Source: Rhizobiaceae bacterium
GTDB lineage: Bacteria; Pseudomonadota; Alphaproteobacteria; Rhizobiales; Rhizobiaceae
DNA length: 64,000 bases
Direction of reading: 5' to 3'
NCBI GenBank assembly: GCA_016742175.1
Contig: JACVCH010000002.1
Span: 248,001 to 312,000, forward strand
In this document: positions 37,499 through 47,277 of the stretch, one piece after another
How the letters are laid out: every line of letters begins with the position of its first letter
How positions within the stretch are numbered: the stretch's first letter is position 1
Translations under genes and position numbers: made by a program
Notes under the pieces: generated by a model
Seen by the model: the letters and a program-made list of their open reading frames with translations, nothing else
What the model was told of the DNA's origin: nothing
Databases searched by the model: none

Positions 37499-39784
37499 TC
37501 ACCCAAACTTCCCCGTCCGCGGAAAGCCCTTCGGCACCATGCGGCCCGCCGCGGCGCGATTGCCGATCCACTCGATCAGCTCGCCCTGGCTGCGCGTGAA
37601 CCCGCGCCCGGCCGAATCCGTCCAGGTCAGCCCCGCCTCTATCGCGAAGGTCTTGGCGTCCGACACGCCGCCATCCTTGTAGCGCTGGAGGCGCACGCCC
37701 TTGCCGCGCGTCATCTCGGGCACCTCGACCAGCGGGAAGACGAGCAGCTTGCGGTTGTCGCCGACGATGGCGAGGTGGTCGCCCGAAACGGTGAGGCACA
37801 GCCGCGCCTCGTCCGGCGACTTGACGTTCATCACCTGCCTGCCCTTGCGCGTGTTGGCGACGACTTCGGCCTCCGGCACTGCAAATCCGTAACCCTCGCG
37901 GCTGACGAGCAGCAGGCGGCGCTGCGGGTCGTGGACGAAGGCGGTCAGGATGTCCTGGTCGTTTTCCATGTCGACCATGATGCGGATCGGCTCGCCATGC
38001 CCGCGCCCGCCGGGCAGACGATCGGCGCCGAGCGTGTAGAACTTGCCGCCGGTCGTGAAGACGATGATCTTGTCGGTCGTCTGCGCGTGGAAGGCGAGCT
38101 TGAGCTTGTCGCCCTCCTTGAAAGTCAGCGACGCGAAATCGGCCATGTGGCCCTTCATCGCTCGCAACCAGCCCTTTTCGGACACGACGATCGTCACCGG
38201 CTCCTTCTCGATCATCGCGTGATGGATGTCGCCGACATCGTGCTCCGGCGCGTCGGCGAACTGTGTGCGGCGGCGGCCGAGATCGGTATGCGAGCCGAAC
38301 TTGTCGCGGATCTTCTCGACCTCCCAGCGGATCGTCTTCCACTGCTTGGCCTCGGAAGCGAGCAGGCCTTCGATCTGCGCCTTCTCGGCGGTCAGCGCCT
38401 CATGCTCCTTGCGGATTTCAAACTCCTCGAGCTTGCGCAGATTGCGCAGGCGCATGTTGAGGATGGCTTCGGCCTGGATGTCCGTCAGGTCCCAGCGGGC
38501 GATCATCACCTTCTTGGGCTCATCCTCCTCGCGGATGATGCGGATCACCTCGTCGATGTTGAGATAGGCGATCAGCAGGCCGCCAAGGATTTCCAGCCGC
38601 CGCTCGATCTCCGCCAGCCGGTGGCGCGAGCGGCGGATCAGGACTTCCTTGCGGTGCTCCAGCCACTCGACCAGCACGCCCTTGAGCGAGAGCACGTTCG
38701 GCACCTTGCCGCGCGTCAACACGTTCATGTTGAGCGGAAAACGGCTTTCGAGCTCGGTCAGCTTGAACACCGATTCCATCAAGAGCGCGGGGTCGACCAG
38801 CCGGCTCTTCGGCACGAGGACGAGGCGGATGTCCTCCGCGCTTTCGTCGCGCACGTCGTCGAGCAGCGGCAGCTTGCGGGCGAGCAGGAGTTCGGCGATC
38901 TTCTCGACCAGCCGCGCCTTCTGGACGCCATAGGGAATCTCGGTGACGACGATCTGGTAGGTTCCCCTGCCCTGGTCTTCCTGCACCCATTTCGCCCGCA
39001 CGCGGAACGAGCCGCGCCCGGTCTTGTAGGCCTGCGCAATCATGTCGAAATCGTCGACGATGATGCCGCCGGTCGGGAAGTCCGGCCCGCGCACCATGTT
39101 CTCGTCCGGGTCAGTCGGATGCGGCTCGCGTGTCAAAAGGTCCTCGACCTCGGCGTCCGGATGGTCGATCAGGTGAAGCGCGGCCTTGCAGAGTTCGGCA
39201 AGGTTGTGCGGCGGCACCGACGTCGCCATGCCGACGGCGATGCCCGACGAGCCGTTGGCGAGAAGGTTAGGGAAAGCGCCGGGGAGGACGACGGGCTCCT
39301 CGTCCTCCTCGTTGTAGGTCGGGCGGAAATCGACCGCGTCTTCGGTGATGCCGGCCAGAAGCTCGGTCGTCACCTCGGTCATGCGCGCCTCGGTGTAGCG
39401 CATGGCGGCGGCGTTATCGCCGTCGATATTGCCGAAATTGCCCTGCCCGTCGACGAGCGGATAGCGCACCGAGAAGGACTGCGCAAGGCGCACCAGCGCG
39501 TCGTAGATCGACTGGTCGCCATGCGGGTGGAACTTGCCCATCACCTCGCCGACGATGCGGGCGCATTTGGCGAAGCCCTGCTCCGGGTTCAGCCGCAGGA
39601 GCCGCATCGAATGAACGATGCGCCGATGGACCGGCTTCAGTCCGTCGCGCACGTCGGGCAGCGCGCGGTGCATGATGGTCGAGAGCGCATAGGCCAGGTA
39701 GCGCTCCTCGAGCGCCTTCTTCAGGTCGACCGGCTCGATGTTGTCGCCGTCTCCGGCGCCAGGCGGCAAAAGGCTTTTTCCCAT
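37499..39784 (-). CDS. parC: DNA topoisomerase IV subunit A
   Basis: A 761-residue type IIA topoisomerase subunit that decatenates daughter chromosomes with ParE (encoded elsewhere). The catalytic tyrosine is Tyr130 in [12 protein letters not shown], and the GyrA/ParC box [15 protein letters not shown] lies at residues 87-100. The C-terminal part, from about 500, has beta-pinwheel repeats without a GyrA box (QRRGGKG), which with its length indicates ParC and not GyrA. In the quinolone-determining region Gln91 occupies the place of the usual serine. It is convergent with the helicase gene and divergent from the gene at 39955. Confidence 0.94.
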   Translation of the reverse strand: MGKSLLPPGAGDGDNIEPVDLKKALEERYLAYALSTIMHRALPDVRDGLKPVHRRIVHSMRLLRLNPEQGFAKCARIVGEVMGKFHPHGDQSIYDALVRLAQSFSVRYPLVDGQGNFGNIDGDNAAAMRYTEARMTEVTTELLAGITEDAVDFRPTYNEEDEEPVVLPGAFPNLLANGSSGIAVGMATSVPPHNLAELCKAALHLIDHPDAEVEDLLTREPHPTDPDENMVRGPDFPTGGIIVDDFDMIAQAYKTGRGSFRVRAKWVQEDQGRGTYQIVVTEIPYGVQKARLVEKIAELLLARKLPLLDDVRDESAEDIRLVLVPKSRLVDPALLMESVFKLTELESRFPLNMNVLTRGKVPNVLSLKGVLVEWLEHRKEVLIRRSRHRLAEIERRLEILGGLLIAYLNIDEVIRIIREEDEPKKVMIARWDLTDIQAEAILNMRLRNLRKLEEFEIRKEHEALTAEKAQIEGLLASEAKQWKTIRWEVEKIRDKFGSHTDLGRRRTQFADAPEHDVGDIHHAMIEKEPVTIVVSEKGWLRAMKGHMADFASLTFKEGDKLKLAFHAQTTDKIIVFTTGGKFYTLGADRLPGGRGHGEPIRIMVDMENDQDILTAFVHDPQRRLLLVSREGYGFAVPEAEVVANTRKGRQVMNVKSPDEARLCLTVSGDHLAIVGDNRKLLVFPLVEVPEMTRGKGVRLQRYKDGGVSDAKTFAIEAGLTWTDSAGRGFTRSQGELIEWIGNRAAAGRMVPKGFPRTGKFG

Positions 39785-39954
39785 GGCACTGGCTTAAACA
39801 GCCGGGGGATTCGCAGCAAGGCCGCGCGCCGCCGCACCCCGTGTCAATCCACCGAAAAGCGCCGCCCCATGAAATTGTGCCACGGAAACATCATTTGCGT
39901 TTTCGCCGCGTCTGCGGTCATTCTCGCCGCAACTGAAAGATCAAGGTGTTACCG

Positions 39955-41136
39955 ATGCAGATCGTTGCGACGAAGATGAAGGCATTGGCGCTTGGCGCCG
40001 CGCTGGCGGCGACCAGTTTCACGGGCGCATTCGCGCAGGACGTCGACGCCGCGCTCGCGCGCATGAAGGCGCTGATGGCGGACCAAGGCGTCACGCTCGA
40101 CTGGGCGGAAGCCGAGATTTCGGGCGCCGACGCGACGCTGACCGGCGTCAGCGTCACCTCCGACGGAACGGCCGAGCCGATCGGCGACATCGAGCTGACG
40201 GGCATCGCGGACGCCGAGGACGGCTACCGCGTCGCCAGCATCGCCATGCCGACCTACACCGCGACCGAAGCCGGCGGCACGCTGACGCTGACCGACCTCG
40301 TCATGGACGAGGTGTTCCTGCCGAACGAAGGCGTGGAGGTCGCGGGCGGCGAAATCTTCTTCTACGAGCGCGCCGCGCTCGGTTCGGCCACGCTCGAAAC
40401 CGATGGTCGCGAGGTCTTCTCGCTCGCCAATCTGAACGTCGAGATCACGCCGCCCGAAGGCGACGGCGAACTTGCATTTGCCGGCGGCGCCGATCAGTTC
40501 ACCGCAGATCTGAGCGTTGCCGAAGACCCCAAGCACACCGAAGTCCTGACGCGTCTCGGCTACGAGCAGGTCGCGGGCAGCATGGCCTTCGCCGGAAGCT
40601 GGGCCGCGGGCGAAGGACGGCTGAAGCTGTCTCAGTACGACTTCGTCGTCGACGATGCCGGCACGCTCGGCATCAGCTTCGACGTCAGCGGCTACACGCC
40701 CGCATTCATCAAGGCGTTGCGCGAGACCTCGGAACGCATGGCCGCGAGTTCGGACGCGGAGCAGTCGCGGCACGGGCTGGCGATGCTCGGCCTGATGCAG
40801 CAACTCAACCTGCACGGGCTAGAGATCAGCTTCGACGATGCCTCGCTGACGACGAAGGTGCTGGAATATGCGGCAGAGGACCAGGGCATCTCGTCCGCGG
40901 ACGTCGTCAACCAGACAAAGGCCGTCCTGCCGTTCATGATGGCCGGCATCAACGCGCCGCAGCTCTCGCAGGCGCTGACGGCGGCGCTGTCGCAGTTCCT
41001 GGACGATCCGCAGTCGCTGACGATCCGCGCTGCGCCGGCCAATCCGGTCCCGTTCTCGATGCTGCTGGCAGCCGGCATGGCATCGCCCGACGCGCTCATC
41101 CAGCAACTGAACCTGAGCGTGACGGCGAACGACTAA
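39955..41136 (+). CDS. Secreted protein of unknown function
   Basis: A 393-residue protein with an N-terminal signal peptide (KALALGAALAATSFTGAFAQD) and an acidic body rich in short beta strands (GADATLTGVSVTSDGTAEPIGDIELTGIADAEDGYRV), then a more helical C-terminal third. I do not recognise a named domain. Similar-looking periplasmic proteins occur in rhizobia, but their function is not known to me. The ATG at 39955 has AAGG 8 nt upstream; an ATG at 39976 is an alternative that would trim the signal. It ends 3 bp before the convergent DUF922-like gene. Confidence 0.75.
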   Translation: MQIVATKMKALALGAALAATSFTGAFAQDVDAALARMKALMADQGVTLDWAEAEISGADATLTGVSVTSDGTAEPIGDIELTGIADAEDGYRVASIAMPTYTATEAGGTLTLTDLVMDEVFLPNEGVEVAGGEIFFYERAALGSATLETDGREVFSLANLNVEITPPEGDGELAFAGGADQFTADLSVAEDPKHTEVLTRLGYEQVAGSMAFAGSWAAGEGRLKLSQYDFVVDDAGTLGISFDVSGYTPAFIKALRETSERMAASSDAEQSRHGLAMLGLMQQLNLHGLEISFDDASLTTKVLEYAAEDQGISSADVVNQTKAVLPFMMAGINAPQLSQALTAALSQFLDDPQSLTIRAAPANPVPFSMLLAAGMASPDALIQQLNLSVTAND

Positions 41137-41139
41137 GAG

Positions 41140-41727
41140 CTAGCCGTTGACGAGGGTCAGGATGAGCTGGTGGATGTTGCCGCCATTGCTCATCTCGACC
41201 CGGTCGAAGTCCCGGCTCTTCTGGCGCTGCGCCTGCGAGAGTTCGCCGAGCCGGGCCTGCAATTTCTGGCGCACCTTCTGGCAACCCGCGTCGTCCGGCG
41301 CGGTCAAGCCGATCGAATAGGCCTCGATGGCGCGGACCATCTCCTTGATGTCCTCGCCATGCACCCTCTCGTGTACGCGGATGCCCTCGATGAAGCTATC
41401 CCAGTTGCGCTGCATTGTCGGCGACAGGCTGCTCGACGGCTTCGGCAGCGCATAGGTGATGATCAGATGCGGGCGCGCGGTGACCAGCACGCAAGAGCCG
41501 TCCGGCTGGGGCTGGTAGTCGCGCGACCATTTGAGGTCGAAATTCGTGTAGGCGATGGCCCGGCCGATCCCGATCTTGGGGCCGTTCGCTCCGATCGACT
41601 GGTAAAGTTCGATGCCGCTGGTGCCCGAGATCGAATAGGGCTCGATGCGCTCGACCGCCTCCCAGTCGGCCCGCGCCGGGATCGCTGCGGCGGTCAGCGC
41701 CAGCGCCAGAAATGTACGTCGCATCAT
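41140..41727 (-). CDS. DUF922-like secreted HExxH protein (putative Zn protease)
   Basis: A 195-residue protein with a signal peptide (MRRTFLALALTAAAIPARA) and the metal-site string RVHERVHGED, an H-E-x-x-H motif placed as in the DUF922 family of putative secreted zinc proteases. The N-terminal part, YSISGTSGIELYQSIGANGPKIG, also matches that family. No activity has been shown for it that I know of. Its start overlaps the pyroglutamyl peptidase stop by 4 nt, so the two are probably co-translated. I chose 41727 on the overlap and a GGAG site 6 nt upstream. Confidence 0.78.
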   Translation of the reverse strand: MMRRTFLALALTAAAIPARADWEAVERIEPYSISGTSGIELYQSIGANGPKIGIGRAIAYTNFDLKWSRDYQPQPDGSCVLVTARPHLIITYALPKPSSSLSPTMQRNWDSFIEGIRVHERVHGEDIKEMVRAIEAYSIGLTAPDDAGCQKVRQKLQARLGELSQAQRQKSRDFDRVEMSNGGNIHQLILTLVNG

Positions 41728-42368
41728 GATCCGCTCCATGCGTCGACCGCAGCCGACAGGATGATGTCCGCGCCGCGGCGCAGGTCGGCGAGCGATAGGG
41801 TCGCGCCGGTCGCCGAAGCGTCCGTGTCGAGCGGCGGAACGTGGATGAATCCGGTCATCGCCGGTTTCAGCCCCTCGCAGGCATGGGCGGCGGACAGCGT
41901 GAAGACCGTGTTGCACAGGTAGCCGCCGGCATCGTCCGACCACTCGACCGGCAGGTTGGCTGCGGCCAAGCGTCGTTCCATCTTTTCGAGCGGGAGGGTC
42001 GACGCGATGGTTTCCGGCCCGGCGCAGATCGCGGCCGCCGACGGCATGTTGCCGAGATTGTCAGGCCGCGCCTTGGCGTTGGTGTTGCGGGCGACGCGTT
42101 CGAGCCGGAACCCCTTGCATTCACGCGCGAGCCCGAAATGGAGCGCGATGTCCGGCTGGAAATCGGCGCAAAGCGCGGCAAGCTGGGCGGCGATCGTGTC
42201 GTATTCGACCGACAGAACGGCCGTCTTCAAATCGGCGTCGATCGCGGGCGGCGCCTCGCGCAGGCTCCCCACCAGCGCCTCGGTCGGATTGACCGGTGCG
42301 CCGGGGAAGACCGAAAAACCCGTCAGGAGAATGCGCGGGCGACGCTGCTCAGCCATGCCGCCCGCCAT
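41724..42368 (-). CDS. pcp: Pyroglutamyl-peptidase I (peptidase family C15)
   Basis: A 214-residue cytoplasmic cysteine peptidase that removes N-terminal pyroglutamate. The family features are LLTGFSVFPGAPVNPTEALV at the N terminus, the glutamate in FRLERVARN, the cysteine in GGYLCNTVFT and the histidine in GFIHVPP. It starts 3 nt after aspS with AAGGA at 10 nt; an ATG four codons in is also possible. The pairing with a secreted HExxH protein is unusual. Confidence 0.88.
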   Translation of the reverse strand: MAGGMAEQRRPRILLTGFSVFPGAPVNPTEALVGSLREAPPAIDADLKTAVLSVEYDTIAAQLAALCADFQPDIALHFGLARECKGFRLERVARNTNAKARPDNLGNMPSAAAICAGPETIASTLPLEKMERRLAAANLPVEWSDDAGGYLCNTVFTLSAAHACEGLKPAMTGFIHVPPLDTDASATGATLSLADLRRGADIILSAAVDAWSGS

Positions 42369-42371
42369 TCG

Positions 42372-44165
42372 TCACGAATCCTTCTTCGCCGTCGGCGCGA
42401 CGCGCAAATGCAGTTCGCGCAATTGCTGAGGCGTTGCCGCCGAAGGCGCGTTCATCAGAAGGTCCTGCGCCTGCTGGTTCATCGGGAACATGGTCACTTC
42501 GCGCAAATTCTTCGCGCCGACCAGCAGCATGACGATGCGGTCGATGCCGGCCGCCATGCCGCCATGCGGCGGCGCGCCGTACTGGAACGCGCGGTAGAGG
42601 CCGCCGAAGCGCTCCTCGACCGTCTCGCGCGACAGGCCCACCATCTCGAACGCCTTGACCATCGTCTCCGGCAGGTGGTTGCGGATACCGCCCGACGCAA
42701 TCTCGAAGCCGTTGCAGACCATGTCGTACTGGAACGCCTTCAGCGCCAGCGGGTCGTCGCCCTTGAGACCCTCCATGCCGCCCTGCGGCATGGAGAACGG
42801 GTTGTGGGCGAAATCGATCTTCTTCTCGTCCTCGTTCCATTCGAAGAACGGGAAGTCGACGATCCAGCACAGTTCGAACCGATCGCGGTCGACGAGGTTC
42901 AGTTCCTCGCCCGCCCGCGTGCGTGCAGCGCCCGCGAAAGAGACGAACTTCTTCGGGTCGCCTGCGACGAAGAAGCAGGCATCGCCGTCGTCGAGGCCGA
43001 GCTGCTGGCGGACCGCCTCGGTCCGCTCCTCGCCGATATTCTTGGCGAGCGGACCAGCGCCTTCGAGCTTGTCGCCTTCCCTGCGCCAGAAAATGTAGCC
43101 GAGACCCGGCTGGCCCTCGCCCTGCGCCCAGGAGTTCATCCGGTCGCAGAATGCGCGCGAGCCGCCGGTCTTCGCCGGGATCGCCCAGATCTGGTTCTGC
43201 TCGCTCGAAGCGAGAATGTTCGCGAAAACCTTGAAGCCCGAGCCGCGGAAGTGCTCGGAGACGTCCTGCATCTCGATCGGGTTGCGCAGGTCCGGCTTGT
43301 CGGAGCCGTATTTGCGCATGGCCTCGTCATAGGCGATGCGCGGGAATTTCTGCGTCACCGGCTTGCCGTTGGCAAAGGTCTCGAACACCTGGCGCAGCAC
43401 CGGCTCCATGGTCGAGAGCACGTCTTCCTGCTCGACGAAGCTCATTTCGAGGTCGAGTTGGTAGAATTCGCCCGGCAGGCGGTCGGCGCGCGGGTCCTCG
43501 TCTCGGAAGCAGGGCGCGATCTGGAAATAGCGGTCGAAGCCCGACACCATGATCAACTGCTTGTAGATCTGCGGCGCCTGCGGCAGCGCGTAAAAGGTGC
43601 CTTCATGCAGGCGCGAGGGCACGAGGAAATCGCGCGCGCCTTCCGGCGAGGATGCGGTCAGGATCGGCGTCGAATATTCGGTGAAGCCGACATCGGCCAT
43701 GCGCTTGCGCATTTCGGCGATGATCTTCGTGCGCTGCACGATGTTGCGGTGAAGCGTCTCGCGGCGCAGGTCGAGGAAGCGGTATTTGAGGCGGATGTCC
43801 TCGGGATAGTCCGGCTCTCCGAAGACCGGCAGCGGCAGTTCCTTGGCCTTCGACAAGACTTCCATGTCGCGGGCGAAGATCTCGATCTCGCCGGTCGGCA
43901 GGTTCGGGTTGACCGTCTCGTCCAGGCGCGCCTTGACCACGCCGTCGACGCGGATCACCCACTCGCCGCGCACCGTTTCGGCAACCTTGAAGCAGGGCGA
44001 ATCGGGATCGGCGACGATCTGCGTCAGCCCGTAATGGTCGCGCAGGTCGATGAAGAGCAGCCCGCCATGGTCGCGCACGCGATGCACCCAGCCCGACAGG
44101 CGCACAGTCGCGCCGACGTCGCTCTTTCGAAGTTGCGCGCAAGTGTGGCTGCGATAGGCGTGCAT
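42372..44165 (-). CDS. aspS: Aspartyl-tRNA synthetase
   Basis: A 597-residue class II synthetase of the bacterial type, with an OB-fold anticodon domain ([26 protein letters not shown]), catalytic motifs ([27 protein letters not shown]-like and [24 protein letters not shown]) and a GAD insert. Most alphaproteobacteria use a non-discriminating AspRS that also charges tRNA-Asn, but the specificity is not readable here. The ATG at 44165 (MHAYRSHTC) is the standard start. It leads the operon with pcp and the DUF922-like gene. Confidence 0.95.
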   Translation of the reverse strand: MHAYRSHTCAQLRKSDVGATVRLSGWVHRVRDHGGLLFIDLRDHYGLTQIVADPDSPCFKVAETVRGEWVIRVDGVVKARLDETVNPNLPTGEIEIFARDMEVLSKAKELPLPVFGEPDYPEDIRLKYRFLDLRRETLHRNIVQRTKIIAEMRKRMADVGFTEYSTPILTASSPEGARDFLVPSRLHEGTFYALPQAPQIYKQLIMVSGFDRYFQIAPCFRDEDPRADRLPGEFYQLDLEMSFVEQEDVLSTMEPVLRQVFETFANGKPVTQKFPRIAYDEAMRKYGSDKPDLRNPIEMQDVSEHFRGSGFKVFANILASSEQNQIWAIPAKTGGSRAFCDRMNSWAQGEGQPGLGYIFWRREGDKLEGAGPLAKNIGEERTEAVRQQLGLDDGDACFFVAGDPKKFVSFAGAARTRAGEELNLVDRDRFELCWIVDFPFFEWNEDEKKIDFAHNPFSMPQGGMEGLKGDDPLALKAFQYDMVCNGFEIASGGIRNHLPETMVKAFEMVGLSRETVEERFGGLYRAFQYGAPPHGGMAAGIDRIVMLLVGAKNLREVTMFPMNQQAQDLLMNAPSAATPQQLRELHLRVAPTAKKDS

Positions 44166-44294
44166 GGGAGGTTCTTCCGAATTCTGGCTGGCAACGAGGG
44201 ATGCCCTGGGCACCCCGAAAATCGGCGCGACAAGCGCACGCAGTGTCGCTTTTGTCAAGTTTTGCCGGTCGCCAGCATGGACAAACGGATCAGC

Positions 44295-44585
44295 TCAGAG
44301 GTCCAGTCCACGCAGGCTTCGCGCGTGGACGACCGCGACGATCACAATGCCCTCGCCTTTCTCGCGATAGAAGATGATATGACTGCCGTGCTCGTGCCGG
44401 CGAAGGTCCTTGCGAATGGAATCGGCGCGGCGGCCCATGTGGCGAAACTGCGCGAGCATCGCAAACTTCTCATCGAGTTCGGCTTGGTATCTGTCGGATT
44501 GCATCACGCCGAAGCGCTGATAGCCCTCCATGGTGATATCGATAAGGTCTTGGGTGGCCCGTTCGGAAACAACGAACCTAGTCAC
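44295..44585 (-). CDS. ParE-like toxin of a type II toxin-antitoxin pair
   Basis: A 96-residue RelE/ParE-fold protein: MTRFVVSERATQDLIDITMEG, then FRHMGRRADSIRKDLRRHEHGSHIIFYREKGEGIVIVAVVHAR, the usual ParE closing strands. ParE toxins poison DNA gyrase; other members of the superfamily cut mRNA, so the target is inferred. It overlaps the antitoxin gene by 8 nt, antitoxin first, the standard order. The pair sits between aspS and an SH3 protein gene, and looks like an insertion in an otherwise housekeeping stretch. Confidence 0.85.
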   Translation of the reverse strand: MTRFVVSERATQDLIDITMEGYQRFGVMQSDRYQAELDEKFAMLAQFRHMGRRADSIRKDLRRHEHGSHIIFYREKGEGIVIVAVVHARSLRGLDL

Positions 44586-44856
44586 GCAGAATGCCTCGTT
44601 CCCGGGCGATCGTCTTAGCCCGCGCGAGGCGATCTTCCAGGCTCATCGTGCTGATGCCGCTCTCCCATCCCTCGTCGATGATCCGGCGCAATTCCTCCAT
44701 GCGCTCTTCCTTGTCGCGCTCCGCCTCGCGCTTTTCCCGGTCGCGCCGGATCAAATCGCGGACATAATCGCTGGAACTGGCGAAGTAGCCGGCCTCGAGT
44801 TGATCCTCGACCCACTCCTTCATCTTCTCGGGCAGGGAAATGGTCATCGTTGCCAT
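44578..44856 (-). CDS. ParD-like antitoxin (ribbon-helix-helix)
   Basis: A 92-residue antitoxin. The N terminus MATMTISLPEKMKEWVEDQL is a ribbon-helix-helix strand and helix, followed by GYFASSSDYVRDLIRRDREKR, the ParD/CopG DNA-binding core, and a charged C-terminal tail that should wrap the toxin. The ATG at 44856 was preferred because GGAGG lies 5 nt upstream; another in-frame ATG four codons earlier overlaps that site. Autoregulation of its own promoter is expected from the family. Confidence 0.85.
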   Translation of the reverse strand: MATMTISLPEKMKEWVEDQLEAGYFASSSDYVRDLIRRDREKREAERDKEERMEELRRIIDEGWESGISTMSLEDRLARAKTIARERGILRD

Positions 44857-44919
44857 GAAAGCCTCCATTTTTGCGAGCCATCATAGCAAGGATAAGCAAA
44901 ATTCACAAATGATGTGTCG

Positions 44920-45288
44920 TCAGCCGGCGATGTCCGCGGCCTTGACCAGGAAATCGGTCCTGATCCATTCGGCGAGTTCGCCATCGTTGATGCCGTTCTC
45001 CGCAGTGCAGGCGTCGAGGCCGCTTTCGACGAAGAGCGAACGGCCGTCGAAACAGCCCGCCGTGTAGTATTCGGAGACCCGCGACCAGCCCTCCACCGTT
45101 TCGTAGACGACGATGGATTCGCCCGCATAGAAGCGGCCGATCGCGCCGCATTCGAGCGACGGGCAGGTGCGGCGCAGATTGTCCTCGTTGGAGACCGACA
45201 TGCGCGACTGGGCGGCTGCCGGCGCGATGCCTGCGGCGGCGACCAGCATCGCCATGGCAATTCGTCCGCTCTTCGACGTCCGTTTCAT
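44920..45288 (-). CDS. Secreted SH3-like domain protein
   Basis: A 122-residue exported protein. The signal peptide is RIAMAMLVAAAGIAPAAAQ, followed by a bacterial SH3-type segment (LRRTCPSLECGAIGRFYAGESIVVYETVEGWSRVSEYY) and a short C-terminal helix region. Four cysteines could form two disulfides. Such domains often bind cell-wall material. AAGGA lies 6 nt before the ATG. It follows the next small envelope gene at 45347 in the same direction, with a hairpin between them. Confidence 0.75.
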   Translation of the reverse strand: MKRTSKSGRIAMAMLVAAAGIAPAAAQSRMSVSNEDNLRRTCPSLECGAIGRFYAGESIVVYETVEGWSRVSEYYTAGCFDGRSLFVESGLDACTAENGINDGELAEWIRTDFLVKAADIAG

Positions 45289-45313
45289 GATCGGTCCTTT
45301 TCTGCGTTCAAGT

Positions 45314-45340
45314 GGGCCGCGCCCGGCATGGGCACGGCCC
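45314..45340 (-). terminator. Hairpin between two small envelope-protein genes
   Basis: Read leftward, GGGCCGTGCCC and GGGCGCGGCCC pair over 11 bp, with one G-T pair, around a 5-nt loop. The following bases, ACTTGAACG, are not a T tract, so this may be a Rho-assisted or mRNA-stabilising hairpin and not a simple terminator. Confidence 0.4.
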
Positions 45341-45346
45341 GAACAA

Positions 45347-45778
45347 TCATCCGTCGGTCGAAACCGGCGCCGCGACGGCGCTCGTCGTCGGCAGGCTTTC
45401 CATGGCGACGAGGTTGTCGGCGCACATGTCGGCCGCGCCCGGCACCGCTTCTTCCATCGCCGCGAAGGTCGTCCAGCCGGCATCCTCGATCAAATTGTCG
45501 CGCTCATAGCTCGACGCATCCTTCAGTTCCGCCCACTTCGTCGAGGCATCCGGCGCCGCGGCGAAGCGATGGACGCAGATGGCGGATGCCAGTTCGGCGC
45601 GGGCATCGCGCGCGGCATCCTCTGCCATCTCAGCCGCCGTGCCGCCGGTCGTCCAGCCGCCTGCGGTAAATCCGATGACCATCGTCGCTATCGCGATCGT
45701 TACTCCCGACCAGAACCATGCCGTCTTCGTCGGCCGATATTCCGCCCAGCGCTGCGAAAGTGAGTCAGTATGGGACAT
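45347..45778 (-). CDS. Single-pass membrane protein of unknown function
   Basis: A 143-residue protein with one N-terminal membrane anchor (WFWSGVTIAIATMVIGFTAGGW, about residues 21-42) after a short polar start, and an acidic, mostly helical periplasmic part with two cysteines (AICVHRF and ADMCADN). Such proteins are common in rhizobia; I know of no function. It is divergent from the MFS transporter gene across a 183-bp gap. Confidence 0.7.
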   Translation of the reverse strand: MSHTDSLSQRWAEYRPTKTAWFWSGVTIAIATMVIGFTAGGWTTGGTAAEMAEDAARDARAELASAICVHRFAAAPDASTKWAELKDASSYERDNLIEDAGWTTFAAMEEAVPGAADMCADNLVAMESLPTTSAVAAPVSTDG

Positions 45779-45961
45779 GAACTATTCCTCCGTCTGATTA
45801 CAGATTGTTTCGAGCTGAAACAAATCGACACTAACACGATCGGCCGGATATGCCTAATCGCGGGCCTTTCGATGCGTCTGGGGCGACCGTGAAGGGCGGA
45901 TTGGGCCATGGCCCGCGGCGCCCGTGCAGGCTATAGCAATGACGACCCAGCCTGGATTTCC

Positions 45962-47200
45962 ATGACCTCCATACGCCCTCTCCTCCCCCTCCTTCTGGCC
46001 GCCGGCATCCTCCTTGCCGGCAACGGGCTGCAGGGCACGCTGATCGCGCTGCGCGGCCAGCAGGAAGGGTTCTCGCCAGGGCTCATCGGCGTCATCGGCG
46101 CGGCCTATTTTGCCGGCTTCTTCTTCGGCTGCATGACGATCACGCAGATGCTGCGCGCCGTCGGCCATATCCGCGCCTTCGCGGCGCTTGCGGCGCTCGC
46201 GGCCAGCGGCACGCTGACGCTCGTGCTCTTCGTCGATCCGGTTCTCTGGATCGTCGTGCGTTTCATCATCGGCTTCTGCTTCGCCGGCCTCTTCACGGTG
46301 ATGGAAAGCTGGATCAATTCGAGCGTCGGCAATGCTGCGCGCGGGCGCGCGACCGCCGTCTACCGCGTCATCGACCTCGTCGGCACGACGCTCTCGCAGT
46401 TCATGATCCCGCTCTTCGGCGTCGAGGGCTTCACCATCTTCGGCGTGATGGCGATCATGATCACGCTGTCGCTGGTGCCGGTCTCGCTCGGCGACCGCTC
46501 GAACCCCAAGCCGCCGGTCGAACTGAAGCTCGACCTGAAGAGCGTCTGGCTGATCTCGCCCCTCGCCTGCATCGGCTCGGCGGTTGCGGGCCTTGCCAAC
46601 AGCGCCTTTCGCCTCGTCGGCCCTCTCTATGCGCAGTCGATCGGCATGAATGTCGGCGAGATCGCGACCTTCATCTCGCTCGGCGTCATCGGCGGCGTGG
46701 TGATGCAGTATCCGCTCGGCGCGCTGTCGGACAGGTGGGACCGCCGCAAGACGCTGCTGTTGACGTCAGCCGCGGCGATGCTCGCCGCGCTCGCGCTCGC
46801 CATGGCGACGCAGTCCGGCAGCCTCGCCCATTTCGCGCTGATCTTCGTCTTCTCGGCCTTCGCGATGCCGATCTATTCGCTGGCCGCCGCGCATGGCAAC
46901 GACAATGCGGGCGAAGGCGGCTACGTGAAGGTCGCGGCCGCGCTGATGTTCTTCTACGCCATCGGCGCCGTCATCGGCCCGCTTGCCTCCTCGGCGCTGC
47001 TGACGCAGTTTGGCAATTCGGCGCTCTTCTTCTATCTGGTCGGCGTCTATGCGCTTTTCATCTGCGTCACTCTCTACCGGATGCGCGTGCGCGCCGCCCC
47101 GCCGCGCGCGGAACGCAGCCGCTTCACGGCCCTTTTGCGTACCTCGCCCTTCTTCGCGAAACTGGCCCACAAGCCGGGCAAGGCGGGACCTTCGAAGTGA
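45962..47200 (+). CDS. MFS transporter (YcaD-like family)
   Basis: A 412-residue, 12-helix major facilitator protein. The motif GALSDRWDRRKTLLL between helices 8 and 9 is the canonical MFS loop, and the VMESWINSSVGNAARGRATAVYRVIDLVGTT stretch in the first half is typical of YcaD-type members of unknown substrate. I chose the ATG at 45962 to give MTSIRPLLPLLLAAG. It lies between aspS and rnd, separated from rnd by 77 bp. Confidence 0.82.
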   Translation: MTSIRPLLPLLLAAGILLAGNGLQGTLIALRGQQEGFSPGLIGVIGAAYFAGFFFGCMTITQMLRAVGHIRAFAALAALAASGTLTLVLFVDPVLWIVVRFIIGFCFAGLFTVMESWINSSVGNAARGRATAVYRVIDLVGTTLSQFMIPLFGVEGFTIFGVMAIMITLSLVPVSLGDRSNPKPPVELKLDLKSVWLISPLACIGSAVAGLANSAFRLVGPLYAQSIGMNVGEIATFISLGVIGGVVMQYPLGALSDRWDRRKTLLLTSAAAMLAALALAMATQSGSLAHFALIFVFSAFAMPIYSLAAAHGNDNAGEGGYVKVAAALMFFYAIGAVIGPLASSALLTQFGNSALFFYLVGVYALFICVTLYRMRVRAAPPRAERSRFTALLRTSPFFAKLAHKPGKAGPSK

Positions 47201-47277
47201 TTTGCGGCGAGAATCCGGTTGACGCGCGGTTGATCGGCTGTGAATGAGAAGCAAAGGACAGGATAGCCAAGCAAGAC

